Of a DNA stretch of 64,000 nucleotides, positions 10,057-22,673 are shown one piece after another. Within the stretch, counting starts at the first letter, position 1. Each line of letters starts with the position of its first letter. The translations under genes and the position numbers were made by a program. This DNA comes from Cornus controversa. Its lineage: Eukaryota; Streptophyta; Magnoliopsida; Cornales; Cornaceae. The stretch lies in the NCBI GenBank assembly GCA_026545225.1, contig CM048846.1, positions 55,132,770 to 55,196,769 of the forward strand. The letters are read 5' to 3'. The notes under the pieces were generated by a model. It was given only the letters and a program-made list of their open reading frames with translations, did no database searches and was not told the DNA's origin.

Positions 10057-12268
10057 ATGTCACAGGGACATAGTAAATTGGTAGATTTGTCAACAAATGA
10101 TGATTCATCTCCAACCAATTCTACTCCCAATTCAGCTCCTATTTCTGCTCCCGCTCCTAATCCTCCTCCCATTACAGCTCCCAATATAACTGTCAGCTCA
10201 GTGGCCGAGTCATTTGATGAATCCATTCCTGATTCAACAATTTCGTCCAAAAAAAGAAAATTAACATCAATTGTTTGGAATAATTTTAAGAAGGTAACCA
10301 TAGATGGGATAGATTATGGTATTTGTAACCATTGTACTTCAAAGTTGAAAGCACCTAGTAGGAATGGAACAAGTAGCTTGCGTGAACATTTAGCAAGGTG
10401 TCTGAAACGAAAAAACAAAGATATCAGACAACAAGTTTTGCAAGCTAATTTAAGAAAGAATGATGGACAAGTGGAATATCGTAATTTTGTGTTTGATCAA
10501 GAAGCTGCACGAGATGAGCTTGCTTCCATGATCATAGTACATGAGTATCCACTCTACATCGTTGACCATGTCCGCTTTCGGAGATTTTGTAATTTACTTC
10601 AACCTCTATTTAAGGTGGTTTCTCGAAATACAATCAAGAGTGATATCATGAAGGTTTATGAATATGAGAAGGCTAAAACAAGTTGGTTGTTAAACAATCT
10701 TGAAAGTAGAATTGCCATCACTTCCGATATGTGGACTTGTAATCACACAAAGAAAGGTTTCATGGCATTAACAGCTCACTTCATCGATGATTCATGGGAG
10801 TTGCAACAAAAATTTTTGAGGTAGTATTACTTTCTTCTTCTATATCTTTCTCTTTGGTCATTTGGAATTCACTTATTTTCTTTAATTTACTTGTTATATT
10901 TTTGTTAATTTTGTATTATTTTTAATTTTAATTCATTTTAGGTTTATGTATGTGCCCGCTCCCCATAACAAAGAAGTTCTTTCTGATGTTCTCATGAATA
11001 GCTTTTTGGATTGGAATATTGATAGGAAGTTGTCCACAATTACTTTGGATAATTGCTTCACAAATGATGCCATCGTTGGTAGTCTTTTAGATAAGCTTAA
11101 TTGTAATTCACTTTTACTTGAGGGAAGAGTTTTTCACATGAGATGTTGTGCACACATCTTAAACTTGGTTGTGAAGGATGGGTTAGAAGTAATTGGGGAT
11201 GGGATAGAAAGAATACGTGATAGTGTTCATTTTTGGACAGCAACCCCAAGTAGAATTGAAAAATTTGAAGAAGCTGCCAGCCAATTAAAGATCACGTGCA
11301 CTAGAAAGTTAGCTCTTGATTGTAAAACCCGTTGGAACTCAACATATCTCATGCTTCAAGTTGCTTTGCATTTTAAGGATGTGTTCCCACGATTAAAACA
11401 ACGTGAGAGACTTTACACTAGATTGCCAACTGATGAAGATTGGGAAAAAGGAAAAGAAATTTGTGAAAAATTGAAATTATTTTACATTAGCACAGAATTG
11501 TTTTCAGGTACTAACTATCCTACTGCCAATTGTTATTTCCATAAAGTTTGTGAAATTAGAGAGGAATTGTCTACATGGCTTCAAAGTTCAAGTGAGATCA
11601 TTAGAGTGATGGCATCAAAAATGATGGAATTTTTTTTGAAATATTAGGATGTTTGTCATGTGATAATGGCCGTGGCTGGTGTTTTAGATCCACGATATAA
11701 GATGAAGCTAGTTGAATTTTATTTTCGAGAAATTTATGGAGATGAAGATTTTATTGAAATTCAAAAAGTTCGCCAAAGTGTTTATGATTTGGTTTGTGAG
11801 TACCAAAGCAAGGCAATGTCGGATGGAACTACTAATGTTGGTGTTTCTTCTTCTAAGTTTTCTTCTTTGAGTGCAGCTACTAATTCGGATAATACTAGTA
11901 TCGATAAGTATTATAAGTATATTAAGTCAAGTGCGTCTAGTGTGCATACAAGGACTGAGTTGGACTTTTACTTGGAAGAAAGTGTGCTGCCTAGAACTGA
12001 TAATTTTGATGTGTTGGCTTGGTGGAAGTTGAATGGAGTCAAGTTTCCTATTTTGCAAAAGATTGCTCGAGATGTTTTAGCTATTCCTGTGTCTACCGTT
12101 GCATCAGAGTCTGCTTTTAGCACTGGTGGTCGAGTGATTAGTCCACACCGTAGTAGACTTCATCCATCTACTTTGGAGGCTTTGATGTGTGCTCAAAGTT
12201 GGTTAATGTCTCAAGAAGATAATGCCAAAGTGTTTAATGAATTATTTTCTAATGCAATTGTTAACTAA
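10057..12268 (+). CDS. hAT transposase, two coding exons, one in-frame stop
   Basis: Exons 10057-10820 and 10942-12268 join across an intron with GT at 10821 and AG at 10940-10941, and the frame continues cleanly. I chose the ATG at 10057 because a likely 3' splice site (TCTATGCCAG) ends at 10040 just upstream. The N-terminus has a BED zinc finger (CNHC then HLARC, about residues 93-120). The middle holds the RNase H-like core with AITSDMWT, the CAAHILNLV-like motif (here CCAHILNLV) and KTRWNSTYLML, then VLDPRYKM. The C-terminal dimerisation domain (AWWKLNG, STVASESAFSTGG, LEALMCAQSWL) is complete. A TAG at 11645-11647, after the residues FLKY, is the only defect I see; relatives usually have Trp there. 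The protein would cut and paste this element. Confidence 0.9.
10821..10941 (+). other. Intron of the hAT transposase
   Basis: 121 bp, T-rich, GTAGTA at the donor and TTTTAG at the acceptor. Splicing keeps the reading frame (AG from exon 1 plus G from exon 2 gives Arg). Confidence 0.85.
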
Positions 12269-12362
12269 AACATGTGTTTTGTTTTAGGATCTCCTCTCAT
12301 CTTTGAGCCATCCAAAATCAACATATATAACGACAAGAATGATGATTGTGTTTCTGAGATTT

Positions 12363-12485
12363 TCTCTTAATAAGGTATTATTTGTTATTATTAATTTTTT
12401 GTTTTCACTATCTACACATTATAATAAGGTATTATTTGTTATTATTAATTTTTTGTTTTCACTATCTACACCTTATAATCTAACA
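12363..12485 (+). repeat. Tandem duplication of about 57 bp in the hAT 3' region
   Basis: 'aataaggtattatttgttattattaatttt' and the following 27 bases occur twice back to back with only one or two differences, so the duplication is recent. It lies just downstream of the transposase stop codon. Confidence 0.8.
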
Positions 12486-12789
12486 TGATTAATAGTTATG
12501 TAGAAAGTTAACTTTCAATTTTGGGCAAGGAATAATTATACATATTAAACAAGCCTATTAGTTTAATTTGATCTAACCTTTATATTATTTCTTTTCAGCT
12601 CTATAACTCATGGAATGTTTGTGGAAAGCCTTTGAAGAGATTTGAAGAGGCTTGAGAGTGACTTTTTATGAAATTTGATGATGAAGCTTTTTAATTAAGA
12701 CTTTGTAGTTTGATTTTGGAAGAATGTAATTTGGTTTGTTTAATTTGAAAGACAGGACTATTACTTTGATTAGTAGTATGATAGTATTG

Positions 12790-12985
12790 TTTGTTTAGTA
12801 TGTTATGAGTTATTAAATTTGTTAGCCTAGTATGTTATGAATGAGTTATTAAATTTGTTAGCCTAGTGTGTTATGAATGAGTTATTCCTAGTATGTTATA
12901 AATGAGTTATTCCTAGTATGTTATGAATGAGTTATTAAATTTGTTAGCCTAGTATGCAATTAGTTATTAAATTTGTTTCTCATAA
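12790..12985 (+). repeat. Short tandem repeat, core 'gagttattaaatttgttagcc'
   Basis: About five imperfect units of 'agtatgttatgaatgagttatt' with or without 'aaatttgttagcct'. Non-coding, near the right end of the hAT element. Confidence 0.75.
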
Positions 12986-13196
12986 GTTATAAGGGATAAT
13001 TAAATATCAGCATTTGGATTTAAAAAAAAAAACAAACGGGGCGGGGCGGGGCGAGGGCGGGGGGCCGGGAATGCTAAACGGTTCGGTTATGGGGTTTGTA
13101 AGGTATTTTGTAAACGGGTACGGGGCGGGGAATGCTAAACGGTTTCGGTTATGGGGAAGGCAAAACCCTCCCCGCCCCACCCCGTTGCCATCCCTA

Positions 13197-14840
13197 CTTG
13201 TATGGCGAGAGATTCGAGGTGTATTCGGATTACAAAAGTCTTAAGTACCTTTTCTCCCAAAATGATTTGAACATGAGGCAGAGGTGATGGGTTGAGTACA
13301 TGGAGAACTATAGTTTTGATTTGCAATATCATCCGGGTAAAATGAATGTGGTGGCAGATGCATTAAGCAGAAAGTCTCATGGAACTCTAGCTAGCATAGG
13401 GAATGGAAAATGATGGAAGATTTCTTAGAGTTGGGGTTGTATTTTAGTTATGATAGAGAGCCAGCTACGTTGTTTAGCTTGGTAGCTCAACCTATGCTTG
13501 TGAGCAAGGTGATTGAGGCACAAAAGAAGGATAGTGAATTGGAGTCTATTCACTCATAGATTCTTGGTGGTATGACGATGACAAATTGGACCTTGTATTC
13601 TGATGGGGGTCTACTATTTAGAAGGTTGACGACAGTTCCTTCAGATTGTCGTGATGATGGGTTACGGGAATTTCACCATTCTCGTTTTGTAGTTCATCCT
13701 ACTGGCATCAAAATGTATCACAATGTGAGGCACTAATATTGGTGGTGGGGTATGAAAAAGGATGTGGCACAGTTCGTGGCGAGATGCCTTACTTGACAAT
13801 AAGTAAAAGCAGAACATCAAAAGCCAGCTGGGTTGTTGCAACCATTACCAGTGGCAGAATGGAAATGGGAACATATTACCGTGGATTTTGTTACGAGTCT
13901 TCCGAGATCAAACAAGGGCAATGATACAATTTGGGCTGTTGTGGACAGGTTAACCGAAATAGCTCACTTCTTGCCTATGAGGTTGAATAATGATGTGAGG
14001 AGACTCAACAAGCAACATGTGGAGTAGATTATGTGGTTACATGGGTTTCGTTATCTATTGTATCGGATAGGGATCCACGGTTCACTTCGAGATTTTGGCA
14101 GGGATTCCAGATGGTGTTGGACATCGAGTTGCATTTTAGCACAACATTCCATCCTCAGATTGATAGACAGTCAGAGCGTACTATACAGATATTAGAAGAT
14201 ATGGTTCGTGCTTGTATACTTGATTTTGGTGGTGGTTGGGAGTATCATTTGCCACTTGTGGAGTTTGCGTACAACAACAGTTATCAGGCCAGTATTGAGA
14301 TGGCACCATTTGAGGCATTGTACTACAGACCGTGTAGATCTCTAATTTCTTGGACTGAGGTGGGCGAGGCCGCAACCTTAGGACTAGACATCATGCTTGA
14401 GACTACAGAAAATATTAAGTTGATTAGAAAGTGACCGTTGACAGCTCAGAATCGACAAAATAGCTACGTCGATCAAAAGAGGAGACCGTTATCCTTTGAG
14501 GTGTGAGACCATGTGGTCCTAAAGGTTTCACCACAAAAGGGTTAATGTGCTTCGGGCGGAATGGCAAGTTATCGCTGAGATACATTGGACCATTTGAGAT
14601 CTTTGAGTGTGTCGGTGAAGTGGCTTACAGATTGTCTTTGCCACCACAGTTGGGAAAAGTTCATAATGTATTCCACGTTTTAATGTTGAGAAAATATGAA
14701 CTTGATCCATCACATGTTATAAGTTGGGTAGACATTGACGTTGATGAGGATGTCACCTATGAGGAGAGACCAATTCAGATTCTTGATGCTAGAGAGTAAG
14801 TTTTGAGAGGTAAGACCATTCCCTTGGTCAAGGTTTTGTG
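13197..14840 (+). pseudogene. pol: pol of the Ty3 element, second part: RNase H end and integrase
   Basis: The RNase H frame resumes directly after the hAT duplication ([13 protein letters not shown]) and ends with [12 protein letters not shown] near 13376. The integrase zinc-binding region lies at about 13665-13800 with stops in it. The catalytic Asp residues are in ITVDFV (about 13875) and SDRDPRF (about 14058), and the Glu in the QSERTIQ region (about 14170). The C-terminal segment RYIGPFEIFE to HVLMLRKY is at 14575-14700, and RPIQILDARE at 14770-14799. A full chromodomain is not present. Stops and frameshifts are common (for example near 13555, 13735, 14027, 14434). Confidence 0.88.
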
Positions 14841-14868
14841 ACATGAAATCCTTTTAAGTTGGATAGGT

Positions 14869-15297
14869 TGCAAGAACCGTGACCATTTTTGGCCGGTTTT
14901 CTTGTATTTTCATTTAATTGTTAGATTAATACTTTAAATGATTATATATGTGTTTTAAATGTAAAACACATGTTTAGATAACTTATTTGAGTTTGGGGGA
15001 AGTTTTTAGAGTGTTTGGCAAAAGTTAACTTTTTCGGGTCCGGTCAACCCAAGGGCGTGGGCCCAGACAATTTTAAATTGTCAGAATAACTTCAAATTTG
15101 GAGGGTAGCTTAAATAAAATATTTGATGCCTACGAAATCGATTTCGTGTCAATCGGAGTTACGGAACTCCTAAAACAAGTTCGGGAAGGTTTTAGGGAAA
15201 AGTAATGGCATTGTTGTAATTATGTGTAGGTCATTTTTTATAAATAGCAAAGGAGAGCACCTAGCCTTATTCTCTTCTTCTCTTAGCTGTGAGCAAC

Positions 15298-15333
<36 letters not shown>

Positions 15334-16784
15334 TAACAACTTCTTATTCTTCTTTCCTTTTTCATCAATTTAGAGGGATTTCGGGTGAGAATTTGAGTTC
15401 GTCGAAGAAGGAAGAAACGATGTATGCGATGAGAGCTTGAGATTGATCGGTCCAAATTCAATTTTGGAGAAAGTTAATTTTCGAGAGAATTGGGGGAAAT
15501 TCAATTGGAAGCTCTTCCAATTTGAGGTAAGGATGCCTAACCCACAAAATCTGGGATTTTTGTGAGTATATTGGTTGTCTATGACAACCAATTGGTTATG
15601 TGGAGTAATTAGATGTTTTTCAACGTCCAAGCATGCTAATTATACCATTAAATGTGCTATTAATGTTGGTTGATATAATTATATGTTTATAAATGCCTTA
15701 GTGAAATTTATAAGCATGTTGGAATTGGTTTGTGAATTTATTTGGTGGATTAGTGTATAATTGTGAAGGTGACTCTTATGTGTTTGATAAATTACTTTAG
15801 AAACATGTTTCAGTGAAAAACATGATTTAATTGTCAAATTTGTGAATTTGGTGAAATATGAAGGATACGTGGCTATGTGAAATGTGGAGATGTGAAACAT
15901 GTTCATTGTAAATACATATGATGCTTAAATGGGAACTCGTATAAATGTGATTGTTAAATGCCTCATTGGTTGTAAATTATGAATGCACATTTGATAAAAT
16001 TGTAGGGTTCATCTTTATTGGCATGGTGAAGGAGGTGAGCTCAATGTGAACGGTGGAATCCATTCGGTAAAACGGCGAGGTATTTTGCTAAAGGTAACCC
16101 TTGTGAAGTATTCCGATCAAGGTACCCTCATGAATGGATGTGTAGTGAGGTATTCTGGTAAAGGTAACTCTCAAGAGGTATTTCGGTAAAAGTAACCCTT
16201 TATAGGTGTAATTGGTTGTCCTCAGGGATTGGAGACCAATGGATGTGTGGAGGGGATGAGGGAGTTGTGCATATTATGTTGAATTTTACCTTATTTATGA
16301 TATGGTTGTGTTTTGTGCATAATTGCTCAACATGTTAAATGCAAACGTATGTTTATGTGGTATTCATAGACCTTATAGAACTATGTTTTAGACATTCCTA
16401 CTGAGTGTGTGGTTGTTCATCCCATGAGGATTAACATTTTTCAGAAAATGGAAAAGAGGTTGTGGAGTCTCCCTAATAGAGTATTGGCGTGGAACGAATT
16501 TTAGTTTCTTTCAAGGACCAATTATTGCTTTATTTGAATGTATGTCCAGGTTGTGGACTATATGAATGAAATGAACATGTAAAGACCATTTAAGTTTCGA
16601 GAACATGTATGGTTTATGTTTTACAATTTTATGCACTTAAATATGAATTTTGGTGTATGTGATTCACGACTTATGATTTCAAACATTATAAATATGATGT
16701 TGAACATGGAAAGTGCTTGATGATGTGAATGATGGTTTTATAGTTTCATTAATGTTCATTTAAGCATGTTTATGATTTAAAGGT
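14869..16784 (+). repeat. 3' LTR of the Ty3 element, 3'-truncated
   Basis: It starts TGCAAGAACCGTGACC and aligns to 1932-3845 of the 5' LTR, then stops exactly where an Athila-family LTR begins (16785). The lost part corresponds to the palindrome cluster and primer-proximal end of the 5' LTR. TATA box at 15240-15248, (AT)n at about 15299-15322. Confidence 0.88.
15240..15248 (+). promoter_or_regulatory. TATA box of the truncated 3' LTR
   Basis: TATAAATAG at the position equivalent to 2312-2320 in the partner LTR, with the same downstream CT-rich tract. Confidence 0.65.
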
Positions 16785-18282
16785 TGATTCGTGTGTGAGT
16801 GTAACTCAAAAAGTATATTAATTAAAAATTTCCACACTTCGTAATAGAACGAATTCCTTGTAGAATAGGACTATCGAAAGGGGAATCGTACCTCAGGGAT
16901 TATGGTCTGATGAGTTGGAATACTTAATTAATTCTAATTAAATTTAACAGAAAAGAATTCTGATTTTTAAACTAAACTAATTAAAAAGCAAAATAAAATA
17001 AATCAAAGTAAACTAGAAAGTGAAGATAATATTAGAGAAATCTAGGGTATTTGACTTTACTCCACAATCAATGATCAATTGAATCAACTATGGACATCAT
17101 GCATAAGTGGTGTCGGTGGCTACAAGCTCACCTTCATCCGTCAAGAAGATAACATATGATTAAGGCTAAGCCATGGACTATCTTCGATTGGCATAGGCCA
17201 TCTGCCTAACTACTCTAATCTAGGGTGCAGTATGGTTCATGTTCTCTAAGTATAATCCATCAAAGCTCTTAATAATATATTCAGTGATTACCATTGTGTA
17301 ATAATCGCTCTCATGATCACAGAAAATAAGAGAGATTGAGTTCAATAACAACAACTAAATATCTAAGACAAGATAAGAAATCATTGAAACTGAATTTATA
17401 AGACTTTTATTGCTCAATTCTATAATAAGAATCCTCTCAATTACACAATCTATGCATGTATATAAAGGTCCCCAATAATTAAAACAATCGAACCATTGAT
17501 GCTTTGTTAGGGCTACATCAAAACCCTAGTGGATGAACTAGCCGCTCATGGTAGAAGAAGAAGCTTCAACTGTTGAGGAAGAAGGCATCATCTTCAGGAA
17601 TTATGCGTATGACCTCGTTCTCCAATGGCTCTGCGAATATGTTTCTGTTCTCTTCTCAGCCCTCCCAGACTCTCCAATCTCTGTAATCTCTCCCCCAGCT
17701 CAACCTCCAAGTCTTCACTTTATGCCCCAAGAGAATACACCAAAGTCCTAATCCAATTAGGAATTAATTAGGTTTTCCCGCAGCACTAATCAGGTGGGTT
17801 TTTCCTACTGATATTCAGCCCAACTTTTGACCCACTAGAAGTCCGATTCACGAAATTTTCGTGAAATAGAAAAGTGTGCAGAATCAAAGTTCGTTCAACC
17901 TTACGTGTTAATTATGTCAATTTGAGGCTCGGAAATAACACTTCTGGTCCATTTTCCAAAACGGGATTAAGACTGTATTATGCGCAGATTTGGGCTTCAG
18001 GTCCGAAACCTTCTTAAGCAGTTGTAATTCTCTTGGACCTCTTCCTTGGGCTGATTTGAATTAAAATAAATGGTTGAATGGATATCCTTGAAGTAGGCTT
18101 CATCTAACCATCTTGGATGTCTTCTTTAAAAGCCCAAAATCATGGGTTTGACTGAAATAATCATTAAGGCCCTGAAAATACAGAAAACACTAAAACGAAG
18201 TAAAATAACAAAATAATCTATCACTAAGAGAATAAGATACATAAGTTAAGAGGTTAGAATGCGTAACATTCAACGCCGATCA
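16785..18282 (-). mobile_element. Athila-family LTR without its internal region (1498 bp, minus)
   Basis: Reverse complement of the LTR at 32728-34209. In + coordinates it begins TGATTCGTGTGTGAGTG and ends CAACGCCGATCA, matching both termini. No 5-bp duplication is visible at its ends (AAGGT against TATAT), so it may be a product of recombination and not a simple solo LTR. A short open frame at 17548-17751 has no match to anything I know and is not called. Confidence 0.85.
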
Positions 18283-18706
18283 TATATATAACATATGACA
18301 ATAATTTAACACCAATTCAAAATCCAACACAAAAGTCACATTACTCTCAGAATATTTCTCACACTCACACACCCAAACCGGATACGTGTCAAAACCCCGC
18401 ACCCCAATCCATAGTTATTTTTGGGCTACTAACCCACTAGTAACAAACCTTCTTGCACAAGGTTGAGTACTTTCAACCCCAAAGGATTCTTTTCTCCCCC
18501 CTCTACTTTCCACATGAGTCACTTTCCAAGATATCTCCACACACCCTAAACATATCACGTTTAGCATATACATGCACAAATCATCGATGCCATGCACTCA
18601 TTTTATGTCCTAAGTTCACATCTAGCATACCATGCATTGAACTATATCGACATGTGCATATTCAATCATTTCAACATAATTCACATTGAAATTAGGCAAA
18701 TGAAAA
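18283..18706 (-). repeat. Partial Ty3 LTR segment, duplicated at 19205-19790
   Basis: It shares an ordered series of phrases with 19205-19790 (GGATACGTG or GGATATGTG, GGGCTACTAACCCAC, then TTTCAACCCC and ATGTCCTA), at a spacing of about 1.1 kb. Non-coding. It is either an LTR fragment or part of an expanded LTR. Confidence 0.6.
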
Positions 18707-20125
18707 TGTCACATCCCGAATTTCCATACCTAGAAGGGTACGAAAACTCAAGGGTGAATAAGTAGAATCTTACATTATAATGTACGTCACAACACAACCT
18801 TAACATATATAAAACCTACATTCAAGGCACAAATGCCTATATACAATATCACAAAATAAAGCTCTATACATGTCTAAATGCACCATGTCCACATCTCGGA
18901 CATTCATAACACATAATAACCAAAAAGAAATTCTTCTAGACTCTAAGTCCAACTCACGGTCGCTCACCATCAACCACCTACTTACCATGCCTTGAATGTG
19001 TTAATGTAGGGGGATGAGCAAGTTCAACGGCTCAAAGTAATACTTTATCAATCTATTAGAGTTCATAATTTATATCAATGCATAAACACAAATCAACATG
19101 CATAGCTTAACTACGTGTCATGCTTCCTAGCATTCTAGTCCAAAAATCAAAACTTTGACACCCACAAAAATTCAATTTAAACATGCATCAATGCACAATC
19201 TCATCATATCTATAACATATGACCAAATAGCAATTGAACACAAGTTTAACAAAATTATCACAAAACTCATATGTCTACTGATTTCTTTCAAATCGTGGCA
19301 TATGCGTCAAATGTAAATTGACAACCACAAACACAATTCATGCATAGGGCACATCTCATCATATCAGTAACATATGGCATTCTGAAAATCGGATAAAATT
19401 CACACAAGTCATGTAATTCACATAAGTTACACATAAGACTTAAACACTTTCTCGAAATTGGTGTCACACTCACACACATCACCGGATATGTGCCGAAGCC
19501 CCATATCTCATTTTCTAGTTATTTTAGGGCTACTAACCCACCGGTAACCAACCCTTTTGTGCAAGTTCGAGATCTTTCAACCCCTAGAGATATGTTCCCC
19601 GTCTACTTTCCCATGAGCCACTTCCGAGACATACCCTACACTCACACAAAATATGTCACATTTTACATACACAATCACAATTCTCGATGCATTGCACCCA
19701 CTTCATGTCCTAGCTCAATTCTAACACGTCAAGCAAGAATCATAAGACATAAACATAAACTTAACCCCCAAAACTAGGTTTTCATTATTTTTCCCAAAAT
19801 CCTACACATGCCATGTATATACCATTTTGCACATATAATCAATTCATGCACTGCAACACATATATCAATCTTTTCAACTTAACAGAAACTCATTTATCTC
19901 CTTATAAAACATGAAATTTAACCTAAAATTTCATATATGAAATACATGTCACCTAAGGCATATACATGCAATTCATGCATTTTAAATCATTCATCAATTT
20001 AAATCAAGGATTTTATCATAAATCTTATTTAATCATAAATACATGAAAACATCTATTTTATGCCTTTTACATGAAATTAAACTTGAAATGAAAGACACAA
20101 CACACTCCCTACCTTAATTTGGAGT

Positions 20126-21780
20126 GAAAACTCCAAAACTGCCACTTGTGAAAATACCGCAACCTATAATCAATTGTTAGCCCAATCCAAGCTTTGGTCC
20201 AATTCAATTTAAATATTGTGAATCAACCCAGTTAAATTATCAACCAATTCATTATCCAAACATTCATCATCCAAACAGAGCCCATTTAGACCAACAAATG
20301 CTATCAACATGGGAAGACCCATCAACTTCCAAACACAATGTAACCATCCATTTCAATACCAACTGCCCAAGCTCCACCAACAGCTAGGCCACCCACAGCC
20401 GGCCTAGCCCACCTCCATGATAACTCCACTATAGCCGTGAACCATAATAAGACCAAGCTCAAACCTATTCAAACACAAACCAGCCACTTCCATCAACTGT
20501 GAGCCACTAACCATAAAGCTGGCACCACCACCAGCCCTCACCGTGAGCCAAAACTTAATTCAAAACCAGCTACCCGTTGCCACCATTGAGAACCCCCCAT
20601 GCACGAACCCAGCCATTGCCTACTGCCCATGGTATTACCATAATTAAACCCAAAGTCGTGACCACTGCAGACTATAACTACCACCCAAGAAAAGCCACGT
20701 CCAGCCATGGCTGCCACCTCCTCCGTCCGAGCACCTTCCACCTAAAGGTCCACTTCAAAGACACCATGGTAGCCAACCACTACCATACTTTCTTCTTCAA
20801 AACTGAACCACCAAACCTCAGCCCACACTAAACCATGAAACCCTAGCTGAAGACCCACATCACCTCATCATCATCACAACCACCATGTATATGGCCAAAG
20901 ACCACTGCCACAAGCCTCACCTCAAGCCATGATCGGACTATCCACCACTTCCACGACCAGTACCAAACCCAGCTACAACAGAACCTAACACCAGCATAAA
21001 CCAGTCCACATCACGAAGCACCCTCAACCCAACAGTACCAAACCCAGCAAACACAAGCCAAACAACCTACAGACAACGACCACGACCGCTACCATTACCA
21101 CCATGGCCAGGCTTCCAATCCACAAGCCACCACCTAACTGCCACCATGAAAAGATCCATAACCACCATCCAAGCTCCCTTAGCCTCAACCAACTGTGAGC
21201 TCCACCTCATCATTACTGCCACCCAGCCCGCCACCATCAACCATCGTCACACCACCATCACATTCTCTTCACCAAGCTGCCAGTCACCTCCCACCAAGAC
21301 CCACAACATAGCCACTCAACCCACTATCCATAGCCAAACCTTCATCTTCAGCCAGGAGCCAACTCCATTGTTGGAGTACCACCACGGGCAGCCGAAACCA
21401 TTAGCCACCACCGTAAAAACCCAGTTCGTCAATGTCAGCTGGCTCGAGAGTAGCTTCAGTCTGCCAAAATGATGTTTTAGCCGACCTAAGAATTCCATCA
21501 GTCGTCCAAAATAAAGAAGCCAGGGCAGCCGCAATGAAGCTGACCACCCTGGTCTTCACCCTCAAGCCTAAACCAATCTCACCGTGGAGCACCACTATAA
21601 TAGCCACCATCATCGGACCATGCATCATCTCCAATCCGAGGCTCATAGCCGAAGCTATGAAAGTTCATAACTGAGTAGACCCAACAGACCTCACTCCGGT
21701 CATCTTCTCTGACCAACTACCACTAGACTCACTACCAGAGCACCATGGCCACCACCATCAAGCACCTCCCTCTCTCGGCT
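20126..21780. repeat. C/A-rich, G-poor block inside the long LTR
   Basis: The + strand is dominated by CCACCA, CCAAC and AACCC words with very little G, for over 1.6 kb. It is flanked by related segments of about 230 bp (19890-20120 and 22200-22440, both with GAAAGACACAACACA), so it looks like a duplication-bordered insert. I recognise no protein in any frame. Confidence 0.65.
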
Positions 21781-21938
21781 TCACTCTCTCTCTCTAGACT
21801 TTTCTTTTTTCTCTCTCTAACTTTTCTCTCTTTCTTTTCTTTTTGCCGAACCATCATTGGTCCTCATTTCTTTTGATTATTTTCTTTTACCTTAGCTTCA
21901 ATCAATGAGCACCACTCATTATGTCTACAACTCTCATC

Positions 21939-21969
<31 letters not shown>

Positions 21970-22017
21970 TTACCTCCACATATAAAATTAATTATATGTA
22001 TGCATTCCATCCAAAAT

Positions 22018-22055
<38 letters not shown>

Positions 22056-22105
22056 ACATATATATATATACATCCTCCATCTATATATATATATATATAC
22101 ATCCT
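21780..22105. repeat. Microsatellites (CT)n, (AC)n, (AT)n
   Basis: A CT-rich tract (21780-21840), (AC)n at about 21940-21966 and 22022-22050, and (AT)n at about 22056-22100. No other feature is seen in this stretch. Confidence 0.9.
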
Positions 22106-22663
22106 CTATTTCAAAATTAAATAATAAGGAAAAAAGAAAACTGGTAAAAATTAACCCGGTCTCTATAGAAAACCTCTAAATTGGAATTTTCTTCCTAACA
22201 CATACCGCAAAGTATCACATATGCAATATATATCACATAAAGCATATACATGTAATTAAAAAAACTTAAAATCACAATTCCTCCATTTCTAATTACAGAA
22301 GACATGAAGAACATCATTTAAATCATAAGTTCTATTATAAAATCTCACATATTCATATATATCATGAAAACATTCATTTTATGCATATAACATGAAATAA
22401 AACTTAAAATGAAAGACACAACACAGATCCCTTACCTCAAGAGATTAAATCTCTAGAAAGCCTTCAAATCCACCAACTCAAAATTTACTCAAACCTAGAC
22501 TTGTTCGGTTCAAATCGCAAACTTTCTTCACGGACAACCTCTAAATCTCACCTTAAGGCCTTCAAAACTTAGAGAGAATGAAGGAAAATAAAAATGGAAG
22601 AGAGAAGGAAGAGAGACGGATGTTTGGGAGCTCAAATTATGAGCAAAATATTTGTATTTTGAT

Positions 22664-22673
22664 CTTTATAAGC
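22664..22673 (-). promoter_or_regulatory. TATA box of the long LTR
   Basis: GCTTATAAAG on the minus strand, about 350 bp from the LTR start, the same offset class as in the related LTR at 45154-45163. Confidence 0.55.

Larger units (their letters stand above)
8007..13196 (+). mobile_element. hAT-superfamily DNA transposon (5190 bp), Ac/RICESLEEPER-like
   Basis: Both ends are TAGGGATGGCAA in inverted orientation (8007 and 13196), and the element is flanked by a perfect 8-bp target duplication CTTGTATG (7999-8006 and 13197-13204), as expected for hAT. Subterminal DNA is strikingly GC-rich (runs of CCCCGCCCC on the left, GGGGCGGGG on the right), with a repeated 'aatgctaaacggt' motif near the right end, probably transposase binding sites. 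Between the ends are a duplicated leader and a transposase gene on the + strand. The perfect duplication and single transposase stop suggest an insertion much younger than the Ty3 element it splits. Confidence 0.95.
1932..16784 (+). mobile_element. Ty3/gypsy element, Tekay/Del-like, decayed, split by a hAT insertion
   Basis: The order is 5' LTR (1932-4734), primer site (4738-4750), gag (from 5153), protease, reverse transcriptase, RNase H, integrase, then a 3' LTR (14869-16784) that is cut off about 900 bp short of the 5' LTR. The gene order and the integrase tail resemble Tekay/Del chromoviruses, but the chromodomain is cut short: the frame ends soon after the phrase TIPLVKVL near 14810-14840. 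Many stops and frameshifts show that it is dead. RNase H is interrupted at 8006/13197 by a hAT transposon. No target duplication can be checked because the 3' LTR end is missing. Confidence 0.88.

Noticed and set aside
10032-10301. Minus-strand frame of 89 codons
   Set aside because: Antisense of the N-terminal part of the hAT transposase.
20577-21674. Several + and minus strand open frames of 67-108 codons
   Set aside because: They come from the C/A-rich, G-poor composition, which lacks stop codons by chance. No motif, no start context, and overlapping frames on both strands.
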